Shown here: positions 1 to 6,932 of the stretch, piece by piece
Layout: the number at the start of each line of letters is the position of its first letter
Numbering within the stretch: position 1 is the stretch's first letter
Assembly (NCBI GenBank): GCA_009937555.1
Contig: JAACFD010000087.1
Span: 1 to 7,961, forward strand
Length of the DNA stretch: 7,961 nucleotides
Source of the DNA: Chlamydiales bacterium
GTDB lineage: Bacteria > Chlamydiota > Chlamydiia > Chlamydiales > JAACFD01
Direction: 5' to 3'
The notes under the pieces: model-generated
What the model saw: only the letters and a program-made list of their open reading frames with translations
Databases searched by the model: none
Told to the model about the DNA's origin: nothing
Position numbers and translations under genes: made by a program

Positions 1-518
1 TATAACTTGTCTCTCTCTATTTTGTTAAAGGCTATTTTTTGACAGCGTGATAGGACCGTATCTAAAAGCTTTGATTTATAGCTAGTAGTTAAAATAAAGA
101 TACTATCTTTTGCAGGTTCTTCAAAAGTCTTTAACAAGGCATTTGAAGAGGCTGGTAACATTCGGTCTGCATCTTCAATGATAAATACTCTTTTAGATGC
201 TTCAAAAGGATTTAAAAAAGCCTCTTCCTTGAGTTTACGCATTTCATCAGCTGGGTGCAGTGCTAGCTTTCCCTTAGGAGAATATACTGAAATATCGGGA
301 TGTAAGTGGCCTGTTAATTTTTTATAGGTGCTTACAGACTTGCTATCTTGGTAGATGATTTGGCTAGCAAAGTAATAAGCAAACTCTTTTTTACCTATTC
401 CTTTAGGGCCATAAAGTAAATAACATGAGGCTAATGATTTTGAACTAGCTAGTGTCTCTAGAAGTTCAACAAGTTTATCATTGCCGACTAAGGTTTCTTT
501 TAATTCTTTTAGACCCAT
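1..518 (-). CDS. holB: DNA polymerase III delta' subunit (clamp loader), 3' end outside window
   Basis: This is the N-terminal 172 residues of a clamp-loader AAA+ protein; the rest lies beyond position 1. Delta' is a non-motor subunit of the complex that loads the sliding clamp onto primed DNA. Visible motifs are a P-loop GPKGIGKK (residues 37-44), a Walker B-like VFIIEDAD (111-118), LLKTFEEP (128-135) and the SRC motif (157-159) that supplies an arginine finger to a neighbouring subunit. The P-loop has Lys where an ATPase has Ser/Thr, which fits a subunit that does not hydrolyse ATP. The cysteines of the zinc module found in many delta'/DnaX proteins are absent: the only Cys are 32 and 159. 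The ATG (516-518) lies inside the end of tmk, so translation is probably coupled. The tmk-holB order is common in bacteria and favours delta' over DnaX, which is the main alternative because the C-terminus is not visible. Confidence 0.88.
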   Translation of the reverse strand, partial: MGLKELKETLVGNDKLVELLETLASSKSLASCYLLYGPKGIGKKEFAYYFASQIIYQDSKSVSTYKKLTGHLHPDISVYSPKGKLALHPADEMRKLKEEAFLNPFEASKRVFIIEDADRMLPASSNALLKTFEEPAKDSIFILTTSYKSKLLDTVLSRCQKIAFNKIERDKL

Positions 519-1153
519 TGGACTTGAATACTCTTCTCAATAGCTTTTTTAGCTTGCTCAAATACACTAGCTTCATCCTGTGTAGCATCAATAGTAACTA
601 CTCTAGCTGGATGCTTTTTAGCTATTGCCTGGTAAGCTGAGTGCACTTTTTGATGAAAGCTTAGAGCTTCTTTTTCCATTCGGTCTTGCTTGTGATTGTC
701 GGTGATTTTTTTGGACCTTAAAAGACCTTGTCTAGGGTCTATATCTAGATATAGAGTTAATACAGGAGCATAAGACTGGAATAAATGCTCAGCTAGTGCT
801 TCAACAAAGTCCATTCCTAAACCTCTTGCAAAGCCTTGGTAAGCCACGCTAGAGTCATTAAAACGGTCACAAAGCACCCAAGTACCCTCTTCAATAGCTG
901 GCTGAATTATTTGCTCTAGATGCTGCACCCGTGAAGCTAAATAGAGTAAAAGCTCTGCTTTTGCTCCTATAAGGGAGTCTGGATCATCATCAAGAAGTAT
1001 ATTACGAATTTTTTCTGAAAGCCGGCAACCTCCAGGTTCTCTGGAAGCTACCGCTTTAATACCTCTACTTTCTAGCCAAGGTAAGAGCTTATTTAGAAGG
1101 GTCGTTTTTCCCGAGCCTTCTCCACCTTCTAGGGTAATGAATGCACCTTTCAA
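509..1153 (-). CDS. tmk: Thymidylate kinase
   Basis: Thymidylate kinase phosphorylates dTMP to dTDP with ATP, a required step in dTTP supply for replication; it is cytosolic. The protein has 214 residues, normal for the family (about 200-215). It shows the P-loop GGEGSGKTT (10-18), the REPGG motif (38-42), the DRF motif followed by S.VAYQG (96-107), and a basic LID region ending in DRME (about 146-160). The P-loop lacks the extra basic residue of the eukaryotic-type enzymes while the LID carries Arg/Lys, so this looks like the E. coli-type (type II) arrangement. The start codon is TTG (1151-1153), supported by GAGAGG six bases upstream; no ATG fits the family N-terminus. It follows gyrA by 19 nt and its stop TAA lies within the first codons of holB. 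All key motifs are present, so it should be functional. Confidence 0.95.
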   Translation of the reverse strand: MKGAFITLEGGEGSGKTTLLNKLLPWLESRGIKAVASREPGGCRLSEKIRNILLDDDPDSLIGAKAELLLYLASRVQHLEQIIQPAIEEGTWVLCDRFNDSSVAYQGFARGLGMDFVEALAEHLFQSYAPVLTLYLDIDPRQGLLRSKKITDNHKQDRMEKEALSFHQKVHSAYQAIAKKHPARVVTIDATQDEASVFEQAKKAIEKSIQVQWV

Positions 1154-1159
1154 AACAAA

Positions 1160-1165
1160 CCTCTC
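1160..1165 (-). promoter_or_regulatory. Ribosome binding site that sets the TTG start of tmk
   Basis: On the minus strand GAGAGG is followed by six bases and then TTG. The strong Shine-Dalgarno match at good spacing, plus the family N-terminus (KGAFITLEGGEG), decides for the TTG start rather than a downstream ATG. Confidence 0.75.
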
Positions 1166-1172
1166 TATTTAA

Positions 1173-3749
1173 TTACTCTGCATCTTCGCTTTTAGCAGAC
1201 TCCTCATTATTTGCCGAGCTTTCTTCAGGATTAGCTGCTGCATTTTCCTGCTCTGCTACTGTTGCTTCATCACTTTCTTCGCCTTCTACAGCTTCTAGCT
1301 TTTGAACAACAGCCAAGGTAGCATTATTGCTAAATTGGGCTAATCTTACACCTTGAGTGGCTCGCCCCATAACTCTTAAGTCTGCCATACTAATTCTAAT
1401 AGTTTGCCCTTGTGTAGACATCATAAGTAGTGAGTCTTCATCACATACTTTTAGAGCTGCAGCAACGACACCATTTCTCTCAGAAGTAATGATAGAGCGA
1501 ACTCCAACCCCACCACGCTTAGTGAGTCTAAAGTCATGAACTAGCGAGCGCTTACCATAACCATTCTCACAGATAACCACTACGCTTTCTGAATCATTAT
1601 CACCTGAGACAACTTCACAACCAACTAGGTGATCACCAGCGCTATCTTTTAGCTTAGCCCCTCTAACTCCTCTAGCAAGTCTTCCCATAGAACGAACTTG
1701 AGACTCGTCAAAGCGTACAGCCATACCTTCTCTTGAGAAAAGCATGATTTGCTGGTCTTGTTGGACTAATCTAGCTGCTATTACTTCATCGTTATCATCC
1801 AGGTTAATAGCATAGATGCCTTTTCTTCTTAGGTGTCTAAAAGCACTTAACTCTGTCTTTTTAATGACACCATTTTTTGTAGCTAGTAAGATGTAAGAAC
1901 CTTCAGTCTCTTCTTCATCAAAAGAGCTTACAGTTAGTGTTGTAGAAATCTTTTCATCTGCACGTAGATCTTCTAAGAGGTTAATTAGAGGCTTTCCTTT
2001 AGAACGTCTTGAAGCCTCAGGAATTTGCCATACTTTTAGCCAGTAGCAACGACCTGAATTTGTAAAGATCATAAAGTAGTCATGATTTGAAGCAGCATAA
2101 ATGCCCTTAGGTAGGTCATCATCTTTCTTCATATCCATTCCTGCTACACCTTTACCACCTCTGCGCTGCTCTCTAAAAGTATCAATCGGCATACGTTTGA
2201 TATAGTCATCGCTAGACAGAGTAATGATCACACGATCATTTGCAATAAGGTCTTCCATATTGAAATCACCCTCATCAGCTGCAATAATCTGAGACCTTCT
2301 TTTCTCACCGTGTACTCTTAGAAGAGCATCTAAGTCTTCTTTAATGATCGCTCTAACTAAAGACTCGTCCGCTAAAATTGCTTTGTACTCTTCAATTTTC
2401 TTTAAAAGCTCATTATACTCATCTTGGATTTTGTCTTTTTCCATACCTGTTAGTTGGTATAGTCTAAGATCTAAAACCGCATTTACCTGACGATCAGTAA
2501 AACTAAAACGAGCCATTAACTGAGTCTTTGCTTCTGGGCGGTCACTAGAGCTTCTAATGATTTTAACCACTTCATCAAGATTATCAATAGCATGTAAGTA
2601 ACCTTGTAGAATGTGCGCTCTAGCCTCTGCTTTATTTAGCTCATAGCGAGTTCTTCTTCTGATAACTTCAATTCGGTGATCTACCCAGGCCAGTACCATC
2701 TGCTTGATATTCATGGTCTTTGGCAGACCTTTATCTAGAGCTAACATGTTACAACCGAATGTAACACGCATGTCAGTGTATTTATAAAGCTGCTTTAACA
2801 CAACTTCATCACTTTCACCTTTTTTCAAGTCAATAGAGATGCGCATACCGCTTTTATCAGATTCATCTCTTAGGTCTGATATCCCTTGAATAGCTTTGTT
2901 GTTAACTAGCTCAGCAATCTTTTCTATCAGTCTTGACTTGTTAACATTGTAGGGGAGCTCGTCAATGATAAGACGCTGTCTACCCGAGCTAGCATCCATT
3001 TCTTCAGTATGAACAAGAGCTTTGATGATAACTTTGCCTCTACCTGTAAAATAAGCATCACGGATACCTTTTATACCTGAGATGATTCCACCAGTTGGGA
3101 AGTCAGGACCAGGCATAATTTGCATGATCTCATCAATTGTCATATTCTTATTGTCTAAAAGTGCTTTAGTCACTTCACATAATTCAGCTAGGTTATGTGG
3201 AGGAATATTAGTGGCCATTCCAACAGCAATACCTGATGAACCATTACACAAAAGGTTAGGAAACTTAGATGGGAAAACAACAGGTTCTTTTTTAGTTTCA
3301 TCGTAGTTAGGAACTAGATCAACAGTTTCTTTTTCTAAATCTTCCATTAGGTTAAGGGAAGCTTGCGTCAAGCGAGCTTCAGTATACCTCATCGCTGCAG
3401 GAGGGTCTCCATCTACAGAACCAAAGTTACCCTGACCGTCTACTAGACAGTAGCGCATACACCAGTCTTGTGCCATCCTAGCTAGAGTAGGATAGATAAC
3501 TCCTTCACCGTGAGGGTGAAAGTCACCTGATGTGTCACCACAAATCTTAGCACATTTACGATGTTTACTTTTAGGCCCTAAACTCAACTGTTTCATGGCA
3601 TATAAAATACGTCGTTGCGATGGTTTCAAACCATCTCTAACGTCAGGCAGAGCCCTGGAGATAATAACAGACATCGAGTATCGAAGATAACTCTCTTTCA
3701 TCTCATCTTCGACATTACGTGGTGTGATCATTTCTTGCGATTCAGTCAT
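1173..3749 (-). CDS. gyrA: DNA gyrase subunit A
   Basis: GyrA cuts and rejoins DNA in the A2B2 gyrase that introduces negative supercoils. The 858-residue protein is a full-length type IIA topoisomerase A subunit. It has the winged-helix/tower breakage region (about 30-500) with catalytic Tyr122 in AAMRYTE after Arg121, and then a C-terminal beta-pinwheel (about 505-815). The GyrA box QRRGGKG (528-534) is intact and marks it as gyrase rather than ParC, the subunit used by topoisomerase IV. The quinolone pocket (67-106) aligns with E. coli without gaps but reads HPHGEGVIYPT at 78-88. It therefore has Gly at position 83 and Pro at 87 where E. coli has Ser and Asp. The last 40 residues (819-858) are an acidic, low-complexity tail with 15 Asp/Glu and one Lys. 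The ATG is preceded by AAAGGAG at ten bases. It lies 20 nt after gyrB and 19 nt before tmk. Sequence style is strongly chlamydial. Confidence 0.97.
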   Translation of the reverse strand: MTESQEMITPRNVEDEMKESYLRYSMSVIISRALPDVRDGLKPSQRRILYAMKQLSLGPKSKHRKCAKICGDTSGDFHPHGEGVIYPTLARMAQDWCMRYCLVDGQGNFGSVDGDPPAAMRYTEARLTQASLNLMEDLEKETVDLVPNYDETKKEPVVFPSKFPNLLCNGSSGIAVGMATNIPPHNLAELCEVTKALLDNKNMTIDEIMQIMPGPDFPTGGIISGIKGIRDAYFTGRGKVIIKALVHTEEMDASSGRQRLIIDELPYNVNKSRLIEKIAELVNNKAIQGISDLRDESDKSGMRISIDLKKGESDEVVLKQLYKYTDMRVTFGCNMLALDKGLPKTMNIKQMVLAWVDHRIEVIRRRTRYELNKAEARAHILQGYLHAIDNLDEVVKIIRSSSDRPEAKTQLMARFSFTDRQVNAVLDLRLYQLTGMEKDKIQDEYNELLKKIEEYKAILADESLVRAIIKEDLDALLRVHGEKRRSQIIAADEGDFNMEDLIANDRVIITLSSDDYIKRMPIDTFREQRRGGKGVAGMDMKKDDDLPKGIYAASNHDYFMIFTNSGRCYWLKVWQIPEASRRSKGKPLINLLEDLRADEKISTTLTVSSFDEEETEGSYILLATKNGVIKKTELSAFRHLRRKGIYAINLDDNDEVIAARLVQQDQQIMLFSREGMAVRFDESQVRSMGRLARGVRGAKLKDSAGDHLVGCEVVSGDNDSESVVVICENGYGKRSLVHDFRLTKRGGVGVRSIITSERNGVVAAALKVCDEDSLLMMSTQGQTIRISMADLRVMGRATQGVRLAQFSNNATLAVVQKLEAVEGEESDEATVAEQENAAANPEESSANNEESAKSEDAE

Positions 3750-3759
3750 TCTAGTGACT

Positions 3760-3766
3760 CTCCTTT
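3760..3766 (-). promoter_or_regulatory. Ribosome binding site of gyrA
   Basis: AAAGGAG on the minus strand sits in the 20-nt gap after the gyrB stop, ten bases before the gyrA ATG. It shows that gyrA has its own strong initiation signal although it is probably co-transcribed with gyrB. Confidence 0.7.
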
Positions 3767-3769
3767 AAT

Positions 3770-6310
3770 TTATACGTCTAAATTTTTAACAGACAGAGCG
3801 TGGTGCTCAATAAACGAACGCCTTGGTGCTACTTCTTCACCCATCAACATAGTAAACATTTGATCGGCTGCTACCATGTCGGGAATAGTTACCTGAATAA
3901 GTGTACGCTTCTCAGGGTCCATAGTCGTTTCCCAAAGTTGGTCAGCGTTCATCTCACCTAGACCTTTATAACGTTGGATTTCAATACCTTTTCTTCCGTT
4001 TTCTTTAATATAGTCACTTAGCTCTAGCAACGTATAAAGTGGAATAGCAGGCTTGTCTTCTTCTAGTACCTCAAAAAGTTTTTGCCCCGAAGGAACTAGG
4101 TAACTTTCTAGTTTAAATCCTACTTTAGCAAGATCCTCTATCAGTTTGGCACAAAGATCTTTTGTGAAGAGTTCAACGAAAGCTAAGCTCTTAGGTATAA
4201 ATGCTTCTAGTTCTTTCGCCTTATCTTCTTCAGCAACTTCTTCACCAAGTTTCTCAATAAGTTTTTGTCTTTGCTGCTCTTCATCTGAGGCTATTAATTC
4301 TTTAATTTCTTCAGTGTTATAGGCAAAGCGATTTTCAGTTTCACTATCTACAATATACTGTGGATAGTTACCTTCACTATCTTTACTATCTAAAAACTCT
4401 CTAAATGGTACGCCCTTACGCTCAATATTATTCTTAAAGTTCTCTAGTTGACTTACAGCAGATAATAGCTCTTGTAACTCAGCTTGAGGAATAGCTTCCT
4501 TTTGCCCTTCTTTGTGAATATTGATGTCGCTTACTCCAAGCTCTACTAGATACTGATCCATCTCTTTTTCAGAATGAATGTAGCGACTATTTTTCTTTCT
4601 GCTAACCTTATATAAAGGAGGTTGAGCAATATAGATATGATTACTCTCAACCAATTGAGGCAAATGCCTATAGAAGAAGGTTAATAGTAGGGTACGAATA
4701 TGTGAACCATCAACATCAGCATCCGTCATGATGATTACTTTATGGTAGCGCAGTTTCTCTAAACTAAAGTTGTCAGCTCCTATACCACAGCCAAGAGCTG
4801 CAATCATAGTACCTACTTCTTGGTTTTGAAGCACTCGCTCTAAACGAGCCTTTTCAACGTTAAGGATTTTACCACGTATGGGTAAAATCGCTTGAAATTT
4901 ACGATCTCTACCCATTTTTGCTGAGCCACCTGCAGAGTCTCCCTCAACAATGTAGAGTTCACAAAACTCAGGATTTCTTTCCTGACAATCTGTTAATTTA
5001 CCAGGCAGTCTAGAGTTATCCAAAGCTGTTTTTCTAAGTGTAAGCTCTCTAGCTTTTTTTGCGGCTTCTCTGGCCTGGGCTGCTAGGATAGCTTTTTCTG
5101 CTACCATTTTAGCTAAAGATGGATTTTCATTTAGAAAGGTGCTTAACTCTTCGCCAACAATTTGCTGAACAATGGAACTTACGTCACTATTCCCAAGCTT
5201 TTGTTTTGTTTGCCCTTCAAACTGAGGATTCATAACTTTAGTAGAGATAACAACAGTTAAGCCTTCTCTCATATCCTCACCTGATAAAGAAATTTTATCA
5301 TTCTTAAGGATATTGTTATTCTTAATATAAGCATTTAGAACCCTAGTTAGAGCTGTAGAAAAACCAGTTAGGTGAGTTCCTCCATGCTTAGTAGGGATAT
5401 TGTTTACAAAAGTATAGATAAGTTCTTGGTAAGTGCTGTTCCACTGTAGTCCGATTTCAACCTCAACTGGACCGTCATCGCCTTCTTTAGTTCCTTGTAT
5501 GTAAACAGGAGGATCAAATAGAGGTTCTTTATTAGCATTTAAGTGCGCAACAAACGAACGAATTCCCCCTTCATAGAAAAAGGTTACTTCTGCTTTCTCG
5601 CCTGTCTCCCTTTCATCTTTAAAGTGAATACTAATACCCTTATTTAAGAAGGCTAGCTCTCTAAATCTTTTAGCTAAAACATCATGTTCGAATTCAGTTA
5701 CACTGAAAATTTCACTGTCAGGAATAAAGAATATAGAAGTTCCTTGAGTAGGATCCTCTTCGGAAGGTTCTTCAATTGTAAGACTTGTCTGTGGAGCTCC
5801 TCTATGAAACTCAAGTTCGTGCCTCTTTCCTCCTTTAAAGACCTTTACCTTAAGTTTTTCAGAAAGTGCATTCACACATGATACCCCTACTCCATGAAGT
5901 CCTCCTGAAACTTTATAAGCTCCTTTGTCAAACTTTCCTCCAGCATGTAAAACAGTCATCACAACCTCTAAGGCTGAAACATCTCTTCCCTGCTTTTCAG
6001 ACTCTTTCTCATGTTTCCCAACAGGAATTCCACGTCCGTTATCAGTAATGGTTACATGGTTATCTTCTGAAATAGTGATACTGATAGAATCACAATGCCC
6101 TGCCATAGCTTCATCGATACAGTTGTCAATTACCTCATAAACCAGGTGGTGAAGACCTCCTGATGCAGTATCGCCAATATACATTCCCGGTCTTTCTCTA
6201 ACTGCTTGTAGTCCTTCTAAAACAGTTATAGAGCTTGCATCGTATGTCTTATCTTGCTTGTTCATGGTTGCTAGACCGCCTTCTTTTTGAGAGTAACTTT
6301 CCTCTGTCAT
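3770..6310 (-). CDS. gyrB: DNA gyrase subunit B
   Basis: GyrB supplies the ATPase and the metal-binding TOPRIM half of the gyrase cleavage centre. The protein has 846 residues, in the long Gram-negative class (E. coli has 804). The GHKL ATPase has Glu59 (E. coli Glu42), Asn63, Asp90 in DNGRGIP, the lid KVSGGLHGVGVS (133-144) and the QTK loop (367-369). The TOPRIM domain has EGDSAGG (456-462) and the metal aspartates 530, 532 and 534 in TDADVDG. The conserved tail motif QRYKGLGEMN lies at 779-788. Between QPPLYKV (563-569) and that motif is a charged Glu/Lys-rich insertion of about 170 residues that short GyrB proteins lack. A six-residue longer spacer before SALEVV (112-117) is group-typical. 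Lys159 replaces E. coli Arg136 of the coumarin pocket. The first ATG has AAGGTG five bases upstream; an in-frame ATG at codon 16 (6263-6265) is an alternative start. GyrB rather than ParE is favoured by the adjacent true gyrA. Confidence 0.97.
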   Translation of the reverse strand: MTEESYSQKEGGLATMNKQDKTYDASSITVLEGLQAVRERPGMYIGDTASGGLHHLVYEVIDNCIDEAMAGHCDSISITISEDNHVTITDNGRGIPVGKHEKESEKQGRDVSALEVVMTVLHAGGKFDKGAYKVSGGLHGVGVSCVNALSEKLKVKVFKGGKRHELEFHRGAPQTSLTIEEPSEEDPTQGTSIFFIPDSEIFSVTEFEHDVLAKRFRELAFLNKGISIHFKDERETGEKAEVTFFYEGGIRSFVAHLNANKEPLFDPPVYIQGTKEGDDGPVEVEIGLQWNSTYQELIYTFVNNIPTKHGGTHLTGFSTALTRVLNAYIKNNNILKNDKISLSGEDMREGLTVVISTKVMNPQFEGQTKQKLGNSDVSSIVQQIVGEELSTFLNENPSLAKMVAEKAILAAQAREAAKKARELTLRKTALDNSRLPGKLTDCQERNPEFCELYIVEGDSAGGSAKMGRDRKFQAILPIRGKILNVEKARLERVLQNQEVGTMIAALGCGIGADNFSLEKLRYHKVIIMTDADVDGSHIRTLLLTFFYRHLPQLVESNHIYIAQPPLYKVSRKKNSRYIHSEKEMDQYLVELGVSDINIHKEGQKEAIPQAELQELLSAVSQLENFKNNIERKGVPFREFLDSKDSEGNYPQYIVDSETENRFAYNTEEIKELIASDEEQQRQKLIEKLGEEVAEEDKAKELEAFIPKSLAFVELFTKDLCAKLIEDLAKVGFKLESYLVPSGQKLFEVLEEDKPAIPLYTLLELSDYIKENGRKGIEIQRYKGLGEMNADQLWETTMDPEKRTLIQVTIPDMVAADQMFTMLMGEEVAPRRSFIEHHALSVKNLDV

Positions 6311-6315
6311 GAAAA

Positions 6316-6321
6316 CACCTT
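6316..6321 (-). promoter_or_regulatory. Ribosome binding site supporting the upstream gyrB start
   Basis: AAGGTG on the minus strand is five bases before the ATG at 6308-6310. The second in-frame ATG (6263-6265) has only a GGCGG-like match about ten bases away, so the upstream start is preferred. The extra 15 residues before it are not conserved GyrB sequence, so the choice is moderate. Confidence 0.5.
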
Positions 6322-6366
6322 GGTATTTAGAACTTTTTCAGTAAAGCTAATGTCTTACTAATAAAC

Positions 6367-6705
6367 TCAACCTATCCGAAACTTAATGTCATTTAGGGTT
6401 ATCTTTGGAAATCTTTGTTTAATTTTTCGTAAAATAGCGCCTTTTTCAGACTGACTTAATAAGCTATGAAGGGTACTGTTACTAACTTTAACATAAAGCA
6501 CTCCTTCATAAAGCGAATCAACTCTTGTCATTTTAGCTATTCTGGGACCGACAAGATCAGGCCATGCAGCTAAAAGCAAGTCTTTCCTCTCATGAAAGTT
6601 TTTACCTAGATCAGATAAAAAACGAGGAATCATGTCCCCTATATTGACCGAGGTTAAACCTGTACTTTTTTTCTTGTAAAAGTACTTTGGAGGCCTATTT
6701 TGCAT
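6367..6705 (-). CDS. dciA: DUF721 (DciA-like) protein, probable replicative helicase loader
   Basis: A small 112-residue basic protein of the DUF721 family. The family pattern is clear: Trp48 followed by LVG (51-53) and IAKMT, then a strand GVLYVKVSNSTLHSLLS (68-84), a helix with basic residues (88-99) and the ending IKFRIG (107-112). DUF721 proteins are now called DciA and act in bacteria without DnaC or DnaI to help load the DnaB helicase; that role is family knowledge and is not shown here. The residues before about 20 are short and basic (PPKYFYKKK), which could contact DNA. It is the first gene of the gyrB-gyrA-tmk-holB set, 56 nt before gyrB, and the same pairing with gyrB is seen in actinobacteria. 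The ATG (6703-6705) has AAAGGAAA upstream (6713-6720). A good promoter lies directly before it. The family call is firm; the helicase-loader function is inferred. Confidence 0.82.
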   Translation of the reverse strand: MQNRPPKYFYKKKSTGLTSVNIGDMIPRFLSDLGKNFHERKDLLLAAWPDLVGPRIAKMTRVDSLYEGVLYVKVSNSTLHSLLSQSEKGAILRKIKQRFPKITLNDIKFRIG

Positions 6706-6735
6706 TCGCTAATTTCCTTTTAAATATAAGGTTTA

Positions 6736-6764
6736 AGTATATGTTATAAGAGCCAAAACATCAA
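6736..6764 (-). promoter_or_regulatory. Probable sigma70/sigma66-type promoter of the dciA-gyrB-gyrA-tmk-holB operon
   Basis: On the minus strand a -35 box TTGATG (6759-6764) and a -10 box TATACT (6736-6741) are separated by exactly 17 bases. Transcription would start near 6729, giving a leader of about 24 nt before the dciA ATG, with the ribosome binding site inside it. Four of six bases match consensus in the -35 and five of six in the -10. It is the only well-formed promoter seen on this strand upstream of the operon. Confidence 0.6.
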
Positions 6765-6774
6765 GCTTTTCTTC

Positions 6775-6784
6775 AAAAAAAAAA
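6775..6784 (-). promoter_or_regulatory. T10 tract upstream of the operon promoter, possible UP element
   Basis: A run of ten A on the plus strand (ten T on the minus strand) lies at about -46 to -55 from the predicted start near 6729. AT tracts in this position can contact the RNA polymerase alpha C-terminal domain and raise promoter strength. The position fits; activity is inferred. Confidence 0.35.
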
Positions 6785-6806
6785 GCGACTTTACCCCCCT
6801 CTATTT

Positions 6807-6838
6807 AAAGCCTTCTATTCAGCCTTAGAACAGGCTTT
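6807..6838. repeat. Imperfect inverted repeat (hairpin)
   Basis: AAAGCCT (6807-6813) pairs with AGGCTTT (6832-6838), and TCTA (6814-6817) pairs with TAGA (6826-6829), leaving a two-base bulge (6830-6831) and an eight-base loop. Seven T follow at 6846-6852, but after a seven-base gap, so it is a poor intrinsic terminator on the plus strand. On the minus strand no T run follows directly. It may be a binding site or the end of a small leader transcript. Confidence 0.5.
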
Positions 6839-6913
6839 GAATCCATTTTTTTATTAGAAACAAATCACCTAATTATAAGTGAAATCCACCCTACTCAATA
6901 CTTTTTTTTCACC

Positions 6914-6923
6914 AAAAGCTTTT
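6914..6923. repeat. Palindrome AAAAGCTTTT
   Basis: A perfect 10-bp palindrome upstream of the plus-strand gene. It is short and AT-rich, so chance is possible, but it lies close to two longer palindromes. Confidence 0.45.
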
Positions 6924-6932
6924 TGAAAATTA

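Noticed and set aside
3615..3863. Plus-strand open frame of 82 codons across the gyrB-gyrA junction
   Set aside because: It is antisense to the conserved ends of both gyrase genes, its translation resembles no protein, and no ribosome binding site supports it. The other short plus-strand frames at 452-640, 1357-1539, 3082-3306, 5684-5881, 5866-6048 and 5925-6140 fail the same way.
1173..6310. parE/parC (topoisomerase IV) instead of gyrB/gyrA
   Set aside because: Chlamydiae carry a second gyrA/gyrB-like pair, but this A subunit has an intact GyrA box QRRGGKG (528-534) and a full pinwheel, which mark gyrase.
6311..6366. Internal promoter for gyrB in the dciA-gyrB gap
   Set aside because: TTGAGT is present on the minus strand, but no acceptable -10 box follows at 16-18 bases.
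6794..6799. C6 run as a phase-variation tract
   Set aside because: It is short, lies outside any coding frame and is not between a promoter's -35 and -10 boxes, so slippage would have no evident effect.
6807..6852. Intrinsic terminator of an operon
   Set aside because: Both flanking genes point away from it, and the T run starts seven bases after the stem, too far for a typical terminator.
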